The notes: generated by a model from the sequence alone, not told the origin. A stretch of DNA of 64,000 bases from Nocardia brasiliensis IFM 10847 (GCF_000710915.1 NZ_BAUA01000005.1:1-64000); one strand, 5' to 3'. Shown: positions 18,498-28,956, counted from the first letter of the stretch. Translations and numbers: made by a program.

Positions 18498-19832
18498 CTA
18501 CATGGTGCCGGACTGTTTGAGTTCGAGGTATTCGTCGGCGAGGGCCTCGGGGAGGCGGTCGGGGGAGGCGGCGACCACCGCGATACCGGTGCGACGCAGC
18601 GATTCCTGGACGAGGGCGCGCTCGGCGAGGATGGTTTCGGCGGCCGCGGCCGGGTAGAGATCGGCCCGGCCGGTGCGGCGGGCGGCGGCCGCGGCGATGT
18701 CGGGATCGGTGACCGAGACGATCAGCACGCGGTGGCGCTGGGCCAGGGTCGGCAGCACCGGCAGCAGGTTCTCCTCGACCGCGGCACCGTCGAGGCTGGT
18801 GAACCAGACGATCAGGCTGCGCCGCCGGGTGCGCTGGATGGCGGCGCGCACCAGGCCCGCGCTGTCGGTGTCGACGAGTTCCGGGGTGACCCCCGCCATC
18901 GCGTGCATCAGCTTCAGCTGCAACCCTTTTCCGCTGATGCCGCGCACCTCGGCGCGCGGTTCGCGGTCGAAGGCCAGCAGATCGACCGAGTCGCCTGCCG
19001 CCGCGGCGAGCCCGCCGAGCAGCAGCGCCGCCTCGACGGCCGCGTCCAGCCGGGTGCCGTCGCCGACCCGGCCCGCGCTGATCCGGCCGGTGTCCAGCAG
19101 CATCAGCATGTGCCGGTGGCGTTCGGGACGCCAGGTGCGCACCAGCACGTCGGTCGCGCGGGCGGTGGCGCGCCAGTCGATGGCGCGCACGTCGTCACCC
19201 GCGACGTACTCGCGGAACGAATCGAATTCGGTGCCCTGTCCGCGCAGGTTGGCCACGTTGCGGCCCTCGAGGTGTTGCAGCCGTTTGACTTTCGAACGCA
19301 GCAGCCGCTCGCTGCGGAACTGCGGCAGTGCGCGCACCCGGGCCGGAACCCGGCGCCGGGACTGCGTTCCGGCGAGCCCGAGCGGGCCGATCAGCCGCAC
19401 CGTCACCGCGCCCGCCACCCGGTCACCGCGCTGGGCCGGGGTGAGCGTGGTGCGCCAGCGGACCAGCGTGGCGGGCGCGAGATCCAGCCGGTGCGTGCGG
19501 TTTTCGGCGCGGGCGCTGTCGGGCCAGTCGTCCCACACGATGCCGCGCAGCGGCTTGGCGCCGTTGTTCACCGCGACCAGTTCCACCTCGGTGGCGCGAC
19601 CCAGCCGGACGGTGGTCAGCGGCGGCCGGGACAGGCCGAGATCACCGGCCCGGCCCACCGTGCCGAGGTCGAACAGCACGGCGGCGGCCAGTATCGCGGT
19701 CGCCACGACCACGCCGATCCAGGACGGCACGACGAACGTGACGAGCAGCGCCAGCACCCCCGCGAGTGCGGCGAGGCGGCCGGTGACCACCGGCTGGGGG
19801 CGGCCGACGGAATCGGCGGGGCGGGCGCGCAC
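18498..19832 (-). CDS. DUF58 protein, MoxR partner
   Basis: 444 residues. Two N-terminal membrane helices (about 12-50) are followed by a beta-rich region. The DUF58 core carries LRGQGTEFDSFREYVAGDDVRAIDWRATAR and a von Willebrand A-like portion (HMLMLLDTGRIS). DUF58 proteins act with MoxR AAA+ ATPases in maturation or stress functions; the client is unknown. GTG at 19832 begins two bases after the moxR stop, indicating co-translation. Confidence 0.9.
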   Translation of the reverse strand: MRARPADSVGRPQPVVTGRLAALAGVLALLVTFVVPSWIGVVVATAILAAAVLFDLGTVGRAGDLGLSRPPLTTVRLGRATEVELVAVNNGAKPLRGIVWDDWPDSARAENRTHRLDLAPATLVRWRTTLTPAQRGDRVAGAVTVRLIGPLGLAGTQSRRRVPARVRALPQFRSERLLRSKVKRLQHLEGRNVANLRGQGTEFDSFREYVAGDDVRAIDWRATARATDVLVRTWRPERHRHMLMLLDTGRISAGRVGDGTRLDAAVEAALLLGGLAAAAGDSVDLLAFDREPRAEVRGISGKGLQLKLMHAMAGVTPELVDTDSAGLVRAAIQRTRRRSLIVWFTSLDGAAVEENLLPVLPTLAQRHRVLIVSVTDPDIAAAAARRTGRADLYPAAAAETILAERALVQESLRRTGIAVVAASPDRLPEALADEYLELKQSGTM

Positions 19833-19834
19833 CG

Positions 19835-20821
<987 letters not shown>

Positions 20822-20882
20822 TGGACCTCCAGTGTCAGGTGGGGGTTCCCGGCGGCCGGGCAAGCGTGCGGCGGCTGCGGTC

Positions 20883-21962
20883 TCATCCGAGCTCCGCCTC
20901 GAGCCATTCGAGTTGGGTGGCGACGAGTTCCAGCGTTTCCACGTCGGGCACCGGCCCGTACAGCGCGGTGCCGAGCTGGGCGGGGTCGGTGCCGGTGCGC
21001 GCGGCCAGCGCGCCGACGAGCCGTTCCGGCGGGGTATCGGCGGTCAGACCCAGGGTCGGGCGGATCCGGCGTAGGGTGGCCCCGCGCAGTTTCGCGGCGA
21101 CGTGCTCGTAGTCCTTCGAGCGCCGGTACAGCGCGGCTTGCCCGGCCAGCAGTTCGTTCGCGGCGACCTCGACCGGGCGCGGTTCGCGCACCAGGGCGCC
21201 GCGCCTGCGCGCCCGCCACCAGACCACGACCGCGGCGGCGATCAGGAATTGCACCGCGCCGAAGAACACCGGTGCGGGTAACCGCTCCCAGATCGGGTCG
21301 TCGCCCGCTCCGAAACCCGACCCGGAGCCGGACCCGCTGGGCCGCGGCGGTGTCGGCGGCTTCGAAGGGTTCGGCGGCTCGGGCGCGGTCGGCGCACCGC
21401 ACGATTGCAGCGCGGCATAGAGCAGCAGCAAGAGCGCGGCGAGTCCGGCGAGACCGGCCCAGAACCGCGGGTCGCGCAGCAGCGCGGGCAGCGGCGGCAC
21501 TCGCCTGCGGGTGCGCGGCGCCTGCTCGCTGACCTCGACCTCGGTGGGCGGCACCACCGGCGGCGGGGCGGCTTCGGAGAACCGGTCGGCGTATTCGAGC
21601 CTGCGGTATTCGTCCTCGGTCGCCCGGCGGCCGCCGTAGACCACCTCGTCGAAACTGTGTGCGGCGGGGTGCAATTCGGTCGCGCCGTCGCTGGGCAGCG
21701 CGGTCGTGACGTCGTCGGCGGTCTCCCGGGCGGTGCGAGAGCGGCGGACCTCGAGTACGCCGCGCTGCTCCAAGCCCCGCAGCACGGCGCGAAAACGTTC
21801 CCGCAGCGCGGCATCGAAATCGCGGCGCTGCGCGGCCTGTTCGGCGGCCGCGCGATGTTCGGCGGCGGCGCCGAGGCGCGGTGGGCCGGGCGGCTGGTCC
21901 GAGCCTGCGTCGAACGGCGCTGCGTTGTCGCGGAAGTCGTTGGTGTCGTGGAAGTCGTTCAT
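20883..21962 (-). CDS. DUF4129-like membrane protein with DUF4350-type C-terminus
   Basis: 359 residues. The N-terminal half (about 30-130: RRDFDAALRERFRAVLRGLEQRG ... FDEVVYGGRRATEDEYRRL) matches DUF4129. Two membrane segments follow (about 175-190 and 235-250), separated by a Pro/Gly/Ser linker. The C-terminal 110 residues (ANELLAGQAALYRRSKDYEHVAAKLR ... TLRRIRPTLGL) resemble the end of DUF4350 proteins, which are usually a separate, longer gene in this locus. The DUF4350 core appears to be missing, so this may be a fusion by deletion. Its ATG overlaps the upstream gene's stop by four bases. Domain names are from memory and should be confirmed. Confidence 0.7.
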   Translation of the reverse strand: MNDFHDTNDFRDNAAPFDAGSDQPPGPPRLGAAAEHRAAAEQAAQRRDFDAALRERFRAVLRGLEQRGVLEVRRSRTARETADDVTTALPSDGATELHPAAHSFDEVVYGGRRATEDEYRRLEYADRFSEAAPPPVVPPTEVEVSEQAPRTRRRVPPLPALLRDPRFWAGLAGLAALLLLLYAALQSCGAPTAPEPPNPSKPPTPPRPSGSGSGSGFGAGDDPIWERLPAPVFFGAVQFLIAAAVVVWWRARRRGALVREPRPVEVAANELLAGQAALYRRSKDYEHVAAKLRGATLRRIRPTLGLTADTPPERLVGALAARTGTDPAQLGTALYGPVPDVETLELVATQLEWLEAELG

Positions 21963-22831
21963 CGCGCCTCGGTGCCTGGCACGTGGATGTCCAAACCCTC
22001 ACGGCGGCAGCGCCGGTCGACGTAGCCGACCACCCGGGTGGCCGACTCGACGATCTCGCCGAACGCGGCGATCAGCAGCGCACCCGAGGTGAGCAGCACA
22101 ATGATCGCCCAGCGCCGGGTGCCGGAGAAATCCGACAGATAGAACGGAATACCCAGCAGCGGCACGCAGAGCAGCGCGAGCAGGCAGCGGTGCGCGACCC
22201 ACAGCCAGGTGAACTGCCAGTCCGCCCCGGCGACAAGCAGTTTCGACCGAGCCACGGCGCCGCGATGTGGGGCCTGCTCGACGAACATCACCGGTACCGC
22301 GACGAACCGTTTGGCGCGCAACCAGCCCAGCCAGAGCACGCCGAACGGCAGCGTGATGATCAGTACGCCGCTCAGCGCGAGCACGCTCACCCCGACCAGG
22401 GTGTACAGCACCTGGAACACGAGCAGCGCCCCGGCCGTCGCGCTCAACCGCCCGAGCGCGGTGGCCGCGCCGATCGGAGCGCCCGCGATACTCCCCAGCC
22501 CGATCGCCACGGTCGTGCCGCGCAGCACGAAACGCAGCACCCACACGCAGGCCGCCGTGGACAGGATCGCCGCCCACGCGGTACCCGCGTCAGAGCCTTC
22601 GGTGAGGGACGAGAAAACCGCGGTGAGCGCGACGACCACGAGCTCGGCGACCACGATGCCGGGCAGGCTCACCCGCAGCAGCGCGGGCAGATTCGCCTGG
22701 ATCAGCGCGAACGGCACATCCAGGAGTTCACGGAAGGTCATCGGACGGATCGGCACCGTCGTTCCAGGTGACCCTGGTGCCGGATCGTCTCCCGCCCCGA
22801 CGGCACCGGCCGGGTCGGCAGCTGGTAGCAC
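21959..22831 (-). CDS. Polytopic membrane protein of the MoxR locus
   Basis: 290 residues with about six hydrophobic segments (for example LPGIVVAELVVVALTAVF, ALLVFQVLYTLVGVSVLALSGVLI, CLLALLCVPLLGIPFYL). It begins with a Pro-rich cytosolic stretch and MTFRELLDVPFALIQANLPALL. This is the architecture of glycerophosphoryl-diester-phosphodiesterase-like membrane domain proteins found at the head of MoxR/DUF58 clusters. The function is unknown. GTG 22831 has no clear ribosome site, and ATG 22741 (MTFRELL) is an alternative. Confidence 0.68.
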   Translation of the reverse strand: MLPAADPAGAVGAGDDPAPGSPGTTVPIRPMTFRELLDVPFALIQANLPALLRVSLPGIVVAELVVVALTAVFSSLTEGSDAGTAWAAILSTAACVWVLRFVLRGTTVAIGLGSIAGAPIGAATALGRLSATAGALLVFQVLYTLVGVSVLALSGVLIITLPFGVLWLGWLRAKRFVAVPVMFVEQAPHRGAVARSKLLVAGADWQFTWLWVAHRCLLALLCVPLLGIPFYLSDFSGTRRWAIIVLLTSGALLIAAFGEIVESATRVVGYVDRRCRREGLDIHVPGTEAR

Positions 22832-22861
22832 GGGCCGAGTGTAACCGGCGCGGCCGCGCGA

Positions 22862-23407
22862 TCAGCGCTGCAGCAGCCGGTCCACCACGCGGCGGTAGCG
22901 GGCCGGATCGATCGGTGGCAGGCCGAGCAGGGCTCGCAGGTACACGCCGTCGCCGACCAGCCGGACGATATCGGCCTGCACCGGGTCCTCGATCTCCTGG
23001 TCCAGATCGTCGGACCAGGAATTCATCATCTCGATCAGGGCCTGCTGCACCTCGTCGGCCTCCGCGCTGTTCGCGGCGTCGATGGTGCGCATGGTCGCCA
23101 GCATCGAGCGGTAGACCTCGAGCTCCACGGCTTCGTCGGCGTTGTCCGGGTTCGGGGTCTGCAGGTACCACTCGACGACCGACTGTCCCCGGTCGGTGGC
23201 GCTGGTCAGCTGCTGGGTAGCGCGTTCGGTGAGCCGTCGTACGAGGCCGGCGAGCAGCGCGTCCTTGCTCTTGAAGTGATACAGCAGGCCGCCCTTGGAG
23301 ACGCCTGCGGTCGCCGCGACGTTCTCCAGCGTCACGTGCGACATGCCCTTTTCCAGGAGCAGCGATTCGAGCGCGTCCAGAATCCGGTCGCGGGTATTGG
23401 CCGTCAC
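22862..23407 (-). CDS. TetR-family repressor, likely controlling the adjacent efflux pump
   Basis: 181 residues. The N-terminal helix-turn-helix (about 1-50) reads RDRILDALESLLLEKGMSHVTLENVAATAGVSKGGLLYHFKSKDALL, and the ligand-binding half resembles TetR_C groups controlling multidrug efflux. GTG 23407 is used. It is divergent from the MFS pump, with two near-identical 16-base palindromes in the 89-base gap, a standard autoregulated repressor/pump arrangement. Confidence 0.9.
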   Translation of the reverse strand: MTANTRDRILDALESLLLEKGMSHVTLENVAATAGVSKGGLLYHFKSKDALLAGLVRRLTERATQQLTSATDRGQSVVEWYLQTPNPDNADEAVELEVYRSMLATMRTIDAANSAEADEVQQALIEMMNSWSDDLDQEIEDPVQADIVRLVGDGVYLRALLGLPPIDPARYRRVVDRLLQR

Positions 23408-23419
23408 AGCGCAGAACTA

Positions 23420-23435
23420 TACCGGCTGGACGGTA
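23420..23435. promoter_or_regulatory. TetR operator, copy 1
   Basis: TACCGGCTGGACGGTA, an inverted repeat with one mismatch, lies 12 bases upstream of the repressor's GTG. Confidence 0.75.
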
Positions 23436-23448
23436 AGGTCTGTTACTG

Positions 23449-23464
23449 TACCGTCTGGACGGTA
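23449..23464. promoter_or_regulatory. TetR operator, copy 2
   Basis: TACCGTCTGGACGGTA is a perfect 7-base inverted repeat with a 2-base centre. It starts 29 bases after copy 1, close to three helical turns, and lies 32 bases before the MFS ATG. Confidence 0.8.
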
Positions 23465-23496
23465 AGAAAAAACACGCGACGGAAGTCGAGAAAGTC

Positions 23497-25035
23497 ATGA
23501 CCACCCAGACCAAGACCACCCGGCCGACCGGGTCCGAGACGCCACCCCGCGCCGGCGCGCGCGAATGGGCCGGGCTGTCCGTACTCGCGCTGGCCCTGCT
23601 GCTGCTCGCGGTCGACGCGACGGTGCTCGACCTGGCGGTGCCCGCGATCAGCGCCGACCTGGCGCCCACCACACCGCAGCTGCTGTGGATCATCGACGTG
23701 TACTCGTTCGTGCTGGCCGGCCTGCTGGTGATGATGGGCAACCTGGGCGACCGGATCGGCCGCCGCAGGCTGCTGCTGATCGGCGCCGCGGGATTCGGTG
23801 TCGCCTCGCTGCTCGCCGCCTGGGCGGTATCGCCCGAGATGCTGATCGGCGCCCGGGTCCTGCAGGGTGTCGCCGGCGCGACGCTCATGCCCGCGACCCT
23901 GGGCCTGATCCGGTCGATGTTCCTCGATCCGCGGCAGAGGACCGTGGCCATCGCGGTGTGGAGCGCGATGGCGGGCGGCGGCGCGGCGGCGGGTCCGCTG
24001 CTCGGCGGCTGGCTGCTCGAGCACTTCTGGTGGGGATCGGTGTTCCTGGTGAACCTGCCGGTGATGCTGGTGCTGATCGGCTTGGGCCCGTTCCTGATTC
24101 CGGAATCGCGGGACCCGAACCCCGGTCGCTTCGACCTGGCGAGCGCGGGGCTGTCCATGCTCGCGCTGGTGCCGATCGTCTACGCGGTGAAGGAGACGGC
24201 GGCGCACGGTTTCGCGGTGACCACGACCCTGGTCGCGGTCGTCGGCGCGATCGCCGGCGTGCTGTTCGTGCGCAGGCAGCGGACGCTGGCTCAGCCGATG
24301 CTGGACCTGAAGTTGTTCGCACTGCCCAGGTTCCGCACCGCGGTGCTCACCAATCTGCTCGCGGTGTTCGCGCTGGCCGGTGTGCTGTTCTTCGGCTCGC
24401 AGTACCTGCAACTGGTGCTCGGCCGGACGCCGTTGCAAGCCGGATTGCTGCTGCTGCCCGGGCTGGCGATGAGCGTGGTCGCCTCGCTCGCCGCGGCCTG
24501 GCTGGTGCGCCGGCTGGCGCCGGGCCGGGTGCTCGGCGGCGCGTTGACCGTGGCCGCGATCGGTTCGGCCCTGTTCCTGTGGCTCGGTCCGGACGCGGCG
24601 ACCAGCACGACGCCGTTCATCCTCGGGTTCCTGTTCATCGGGGCGGGTGTCGGTGTCGCGCTGACGGTTTCGGCGGACCTGGTGGTCAGCTCGGCACCGG
24701 CCGAGCGGGCCGGCGCCGCGGCGGCGGTGTCGGAAACGGCGTACGAGACCGGTATCGCGCTGGGCGTGGCCGTCCTCGGCAGCGTGGTGATGGCGATCTT
24801 CCGCAACGGGCTCGACCTGAGCCACGTGCCGAGCGACCAGGTCGGTGTCGCGTCCGAATCACTGGGCGCTGCTACGGCTTTCGCTCAGCAGCTGCCGGAA
24901 TCGGTGGCGGGGGCCTTCCTCGCCTCGGTGCACGAGGCGTTCGTCTCCGGCATCCACTTCGCCGCCGTCGGCACGGCGTCGATCCTGCTGGTCGCCGCCT
25001 GGGTGGCGTTCCGGTTGCGCACGGCTCGGTCGTGA
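23497..25035 (+). CDS. MFS drug efflux transporter, DHA2 (14-helix) family
   Basis: Proton-driven multidrug antiporter of the EmrB/QacA/LfrA type, 512 residues with about 14 membrane segments. Motif A appears as GNLGDRIGRRRLLLIGA, motif D1 as LAVDATVLDLAVPAISADL, and motif C as GVAGATLMPATLGLIRSMF with GPLLGGWLLEHFWWGSVFLVNLPV. The acidic D in helix 1 (LLAVDATVLD) is kept. ATG 23497 follows GAGAAAGTC. Control by the divergent TetR is strongly implied by the twin operators. Confidence 0.93.
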   Translation: MTTQTKTTRPTGSETPPRAGAREWAGLSVLALALLLLAVDATVLDLAVPAISADLAPTTPQLLWIIDVYSFVLAGLLVMMGNLGDRIGRRRLLLIGAAGFGVASLLAAWAVSPEMLIGARVLQGVAGATLMPATLGLIRSMFLDPRQRTVAIAVWSAMAGGGAAAGPLLGGWLLEHFWWGSVFLVNLPVMLVLIGLGPFLIPESRDPNPGRFDLASAGLSMLALVPIVYAVKETAAHGFAVTTTLVAVVGAIAGVLFVRRQRTLAQPMLDLKLFALPRFRTAVLTNLLAVFALAGVLFFGSQYLQLVLGRTPLQAGLLLLPGLAMSVVASLAAAWLVRRLAPGRVLGGALTVAAIGSALFLWLGPDAATSTTPFILGFLFIGAGVGVALTVSADLVVSSAPAERAGAAAAVSETAYETGIALGVAVLGSVVMAIFRNGLDLSHVPSDQVGVASESLGAATAFAQQLPESVAGAFLASVHEAFVSGIHFAAVGTASILLVAAWVAFRLRTARS

Positions 25036-25040
25036 TCCCT

Positions 25041-25073
25041 GCGCACCCGCTCCGGTTTCCGGGGCGGGTGCGC
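25041..25073. terminator. Terminator-like hairpin between MFS and cyclase genes
   Basis: GCGCACCCGCTCCGG (25041-25055) pairs with CCGGGGCGGGTGCGC (25059-25073) through one G-U, with loop TTT. There is no U-tract. It lies between convergent genes. Confidence 0.7.
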
Positions 25074-25141
25074 TGGCGTGGTGGGTCACGCGGCTTTCGC
25101 CGTGCGAAAACGAGTGTGCGACGCCGGAACCGGTGCGGGAA

Positions 25142-26692
25142 CTACTCGGCGGTCGGGCGGGCCAGTTGGGTCGGGGTCAGCCGACCGCGCAGCGTGACGG
25201 AGTCGCCGAGCTGCCAGTGCGCCGCTTCGCCCACACCCGCGGCCTTCACCGTGTTCGCGGAGGCGAGCAACAGGTCGTCCTGTTTGGCGAGTTCGCAGAG
25301 CCGGGCGGCCTCGTTTACCGCGTCGCCGATGACGGTGAACTCATAGCGCTGCCGGGCGCCGACATTGCCCGCGACGACGCGACCCGCCGCCACCCCGATC
25401 GCGGCGATGAAGTCGTCGGCGGTGGTGTCGAGGCGGCGCCGGATCGCGCGGGCGCAGGCCAGGGCGGCGCCGGGGGCGTCGGAAAGCACTGCGGGCGTGC
25501 CGAAGACGGCGAGCGCGGCGTCGCCCTCGAACTTGTTGAGCAGGCCGCCGTGCGCCTCGACCTCGTCCACCACGATGTCGAAGAAGCGATTGAGGATGGC
25601 GACCATCTCGGGTGCGGGTACGGTCGCGGCCATCGTGGTCGAGCCGACGATATCGACGAACAGCGCGGCCGCCTCGCATTCCACGCCGCCGAGGGTCGGG
25701 TTGCCCGCCAGCGCGGCGTCGGCCACCTCGCGCCCGACGTGCTTGCCGAACAGATCCCGGATCTGTTCGCGTTCGCGCAGACCCTCCACCATGTGGTTGA
25801 AACCGCTTTGCAGCTCGCCGAGTTCGGTGCCGTCGTACACGGTGATCGTCACCTGTAGGTCGCCGTCCTCCACCTGGCGCAGGGCGCGCCGCACCCCGCG
25901 GATCGGCGCGATGGTCGCCGCCACGGTCTGCATCATCAGCAGCAGGCCGAACACCAGCGTGGCCCCGCCGAGCGAGAGCACGCAGACCGCGAGCCGGGCC
26001 GTGCTCACCGAGGAGTCGGCCAGCGCCCACACCGCGACGATCATCGACAGGGTCACCGGCACGCCCGTGCCGAGCATCCACGCGATCAGCGAGCGCACGA
26101 ACACGCCCATGCCGCGGCGCCGGCGCGACGGCGCCGCGTCCAGCACCCGCGCCGTCACCACGCGCAGCGCGAACTCGGCGATCAGGTAGCTGTTGGCGCA
26201 CACCACCACGGCGCTGAACCCGATGCCCAGCAGGATCTTCGGAATGAGCGCGGGCTCGACCACACCGTAGAGCGGGGTGAGCACGGCGGCTCCGGTGAAC
26301 CACAGCACGGCTTGCCGCACCACGAGGCGGCGCGGGACGGCCGACGCCGCGATCTGCTCGGCCTCGGTGGGTATCTGGTCGGGATCGGTGGCCCAGCGCA
26401 GGGCGCGCAGCCCGCCGACGGTGCCCCACCAGATCCCGATCAACAGCGCGAGCGCCGTGTACAGGGGTGTCGCGATGATGTTCAGCAGCAGCAGTTCCCG
26501 GGTGAACACCGTCGGTCCGGGCAGCACGAAGCCGATCAGCGCGAACGTGACCGCCATCCCGGCCAGATTCGCGGCCACCGTCGGCACGGTCAGCAGCAAC
26601 TGCACCCGGATCCGGCGCATCCCCGAGGATTCGTCCACGGGCCCGAGCAGCCGCGACCCGAACGCGGCCGGGGAGACGTCAGTGCGGGTCAT
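25142..26692 (-). CDS. Membrane class III adenylate cyclase with HAMP domain
   Basis: 516 residues resembling the mycobacterial Rv1318c/Rv1319c/Rv1320c/Rv3645 group. Six membrane helices (about 30-290) are followed by a HAMP domain (PIRGVRRALRQVEDGDLQVTITVYDGTELGELQSGFNHMVEGLREREQIRDLFGKHVG). The cyclase homology domain (about 345-516) keeps metal Asp residues in FVDIVGST and NKFEGDAALAVFG, the adenine-specifying Lys in NKFEGD and Asp in VIGDAVN, and the transition-state Asn/Arg in the AVNEAARL helix. It should therefore be active for ATP. ATG 26692 is chosen; the open frame upstream is low-complexity and unlike any cyclase. Confidence 0.9.
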   Translation of the reverse strand: MTRTDVSPAAFGSRLLGPVDESSGMRRIRVQLLLTVPTVAANLAGMAVTFALIGFVLPGPTVFTRELLLLNIIATPLYTALALLIGIWWGTVGGLRALRWATDPDQIPTEAEQIAASAVPRRLVVRQAVLWFTGAAVLTPLYGVVEPALIPKILLGIGFSAVVVCANSYLIAEFALRVVTARVLDAAPSRRRRGMGVFVRSLIAWMLGTGVPVTLSMIVAVWALADSSVSTARLAVCVLSLGGATLVFGLLLMMQTVAATIAPIRGVRRALRQVEDGDLQVTITVYDGTELGELQSGFNHMVEGLREREQIRDLFGKHVGREVADAALAGNPTLGGVECEAAALFVDIVGSTTMAATVPAPEMVAILNRFFDIVVDEVEAHGGLLNKFEGDAALAVFGTPAVLSDAPGAALACARAIRRRLDTTADDFIAAIGVAAGRVVAGNVGARQRYEFTVIGDAVNEAARLCELAKQDDLLLASANTVKAAGVGEAAHWQLGDSVTLRGRLTPTQLARPTAE

Positions 26693-27013
26693 GGGAGAAA
26701 AGCCTATTCCGGGCCATCCGCGAAGCGCAGGACCCGAGGTCCACGACTGCCCGAGCGCATCGATGAGCGGTTGTGTTCGTTGCTCGAGGCGGGTGCAGCG
26801 GGTCGCAGGTCGGGGCCGGACGGCATTGGTCGGCACGGTGGACGGACGCGGCCGCGAGCCGACCATGTGCCGCCTGGTAGGGGTGCGATCGTGCGCGTGC
26901 CGCTGCCGGAGTTCCTGTCGGATGGGGCAGCGCTCGGCCGCGGCGCTGCCGCGCGCCGAGACCGTGCGGGCCAGGTTCGCTCGAACGCGTCGCATGGCCC
27001 CCACGGTAGGCAC
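26693..27013. other. Gap upstream of the cyclase gene
   Basis: 321 bases with no supported gene, repeat or hairpin. It must contain the cyclase promoter unless the gene is read through from the DUF4407 gene. Confidence 0.5.
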
Positions 27014-28723
27014 TCAGTGGCCGCGCGGCAGCTCGCGTCGGCCGCCAGCGGGCAGCTCGTGCGGATCGCGGCCGGTCAGCTCGTCGTGCCGGGCGTTCGG
27101 CAGACCATAGGGTTGCGCTCCCGGGTGAGCGGGCGAGTAGCGCGGGTCCTGCTGCCGGTAGTCCGCGTCCACCACGGTGGCGGCGATGCGCTGGGCGTGC
27201 GCCGCCTCGGGCGAACCCGGCGCGAGCTGGTAGCCGCTCGTCCCGTGCGAATCCTGGGTGTCCACGGTGACCTTGCGGGTGCGGCGCAGCGTGAAGGTGA
27301 TCTCCTCGACCTCCTCGAAGGCCTGCTTGGCGGTGCGCAGCGGGTGCGTGGCGTTGTCGATCGCGTTGGCCACGAACGCGGGGACCAGCGGCCGGATCAG
27401 GCGGGCCGCGGTGTCGGTGAACGGCACCGTGCCGATCAACGGAAGTTCCAGGCCACCACCGGTTTTGGGCGCGAGCGTCCGGGCGTCCTGCGGTGCGAGG
27501 GCGCCCGAGGCGACGGGGGCGGGCAGGTTCGGTGTCACGAATCCTTCGGCAGACACGGAGCTGTCCTTTCGTTCGTCAGCCGGTGCGGCTGGGAGTTCGG
27601 GTCGGCGGGCCGGTTCGGTGATGCCGAACTCCACACCGCCGACGGCCGCGATGATCCTGGTGCGCTGGCGCTCCCGGTCGATGGCGGTGTCCGCCTCGAC
27701 GGCGAGCCGGGCCGAGGTGAGGCGTTGTTCGGCGCGCAGGTGCTCGGCCGCGGCGCGGACCTCGGCCTGCTTCACCGCGATGGCGGCCTCGGCGTCCTGC
27801 TCGGCCTGGTCCCGCACGGCGAGCGCGGCGGTGGCCCGATCGAACGAGGTGTCCCCGCGCCACCAGCGCAGCAGCAGCGGCAACAGCGCGAGCGCGATCA
27901 CCGCGATGATCGTCAGGATGCGCAGCGGCATGGCGCCCGCATGGTGGGTGGTGTAGTCGTTCATCGCCTGCCAGCGCGCGCCCAGACCGCGGTCGGCCGC
28001 GGTGAAGGCGGCGGATTCGGCTGCCGTGACGGCCTTTTCGGCCTCCGCGACACGCTGGTCGGCCGGCTCTACCCGGGCCTGCGCGACGGCGAGCTGCTTG
28101 CGAGCGTCGTCGAGCATGTCGTTGGCGACCTCTGCTTCCGGGCCGCGGCCGGGCACCCGGGTGATCAACTGTTGCGGGCACTCCGGGCCCGGGTTCAGTT
28201 CGCAGCGCGCGATCGTCATGGTGCGATCGATGTCGTCCTGCGCCTTGGCGATGGCTCGATCCAGCGCGGTCCGGTCCTCGCGCGCCCGGTCGAGCTGGGT
28301 GCGCGCGGTGACGACCTGTGGCGCGGAAGCGGTGTCGCGCTGGGCCCGTTCGTCCAACGTGCGGTCGACGCTGCCGCCGAAGACCACGATCGCCGCGAGT
28401 TCGGCGATCAGCCCACCGGTCAGCACCGCCAGCGCGACGCGCGCGAGCAGGCCGAGTTTGTCCGGCATCCGATCCGGCCGCGGCGTGGCCAGGGCCCGTG
28501 CGATCGCGCAGGCCAGTGCCCCGACGAGCAGCGCGACCGCGAGCACACCGAGCACCGGCCAGGTACCGACCGAGCCCAGGGCGAACGCCGTGACCAGCGT
28601 GGAAACGAGCGCGAAGAGCAGCACCACCGCGCCGGTGACGGCGTATCCGGTGCGCTCGTGGCGGTAGGCGACATCGTTGGGCTGACCCCCGCCGAGCCAG
28701 GTGAACAAGCCGGTGACGGTCAT
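27014..28723 (-). CDS. DUF4407 membrane protein with coiled coil
   Basis: 569 residues. Four membrane helices are arranged as two near the N-terminus (about 28-75), one at about 92-115 and one at about 258-278. An alpha-helical, charged segment between the third and fourth (about 125-250, KAQDDIDRTMTI ... VAQARVEPADQRVAEAEKAVTAAESAA) holds two Cys (CELNPGPEC) and is probably extracytosolic. A second coiled coil follows (about 290-355, AEQDAEAAIAVKQAEVRAAAEHLRAEQR), then a long disordered Pro-rich tail. This is the DUF4407 pattern; the function is unknown. It is divergent from the chorismate mutase gene with 233 bases between. Confidence 0.8.
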   Translation of the reverse strand: MTVTGLFTWLGGGQPNDVAYRHERTGYAVTGAVVLLFALVSTLVTAFALGSVGTWPVLGVLAVALLVGALACAIARALATPRPDRMPDKLGLLARVALAVLTGGLIAELAAIVVFGGSVDRTLDERAQRDTASAPQVVTARTQLDRAREDRTALDRAIAKAQDDIDRTMTIARCELNPGPECPQQLITRVPGRGPEAEVANDMLDDARKQLAVAQARVEPADQRVAEAEKAVTAAESAAFTAADRGLGARWQAMNDYTTHHAGAMPLRILTIIAVIALALLPLLLRWWRGDTSFDRATAALAVRDQAEQDAEAAIAVKQAEVRAAAEHLRAEQRLTSARLAVEADTAIDRERQRTRIIAAVGGVEFGITEPARRPELPAAPADERKDSSVSAEGFVTPNLPAPVASGALAPQDARTLAPKTGGGLELPLIGTVPFTDTAARLIRPLVPAFVANAIDNATHPLRTAKQAFEEVEEITFTLRRTRKVTVDTQDSHGTSGYQLAPGSPEAAHAQRIAATVVDADYRQQDPRYSPAHPGAQPYGLPNARHDELTGRDPHELPAGGRRELPRGH

Positions 28724-28956
28724 GGGAACTCACATCCTCTTCGTCCCAGTCGATTTCGCGGACACCGCTAGCGAGCGAAACCGTCACGGTTTCGTGGTCA
28801 CAGCGTGACAGGACCGTCCCCGACACACCGAGTACGAGCGGGCGTATGTGGCCAGGCTCACAAACGGCCCGAGGCGGTGTCGGCGCCGATTCACCTGCGG
28901 GTTCTACTCTCGATCGATGATCCGTTGCCAGGCGTGCCATCTCGGGAGGTCAGCTC

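Noticed and set aside
26312..28771. Open frame of about 819 codons antisense to the cyclase and DUF4407 genes
   Set aside because: It spans two real genes and a gap, is Arg/Gly/His-rich and has no ribosome site.
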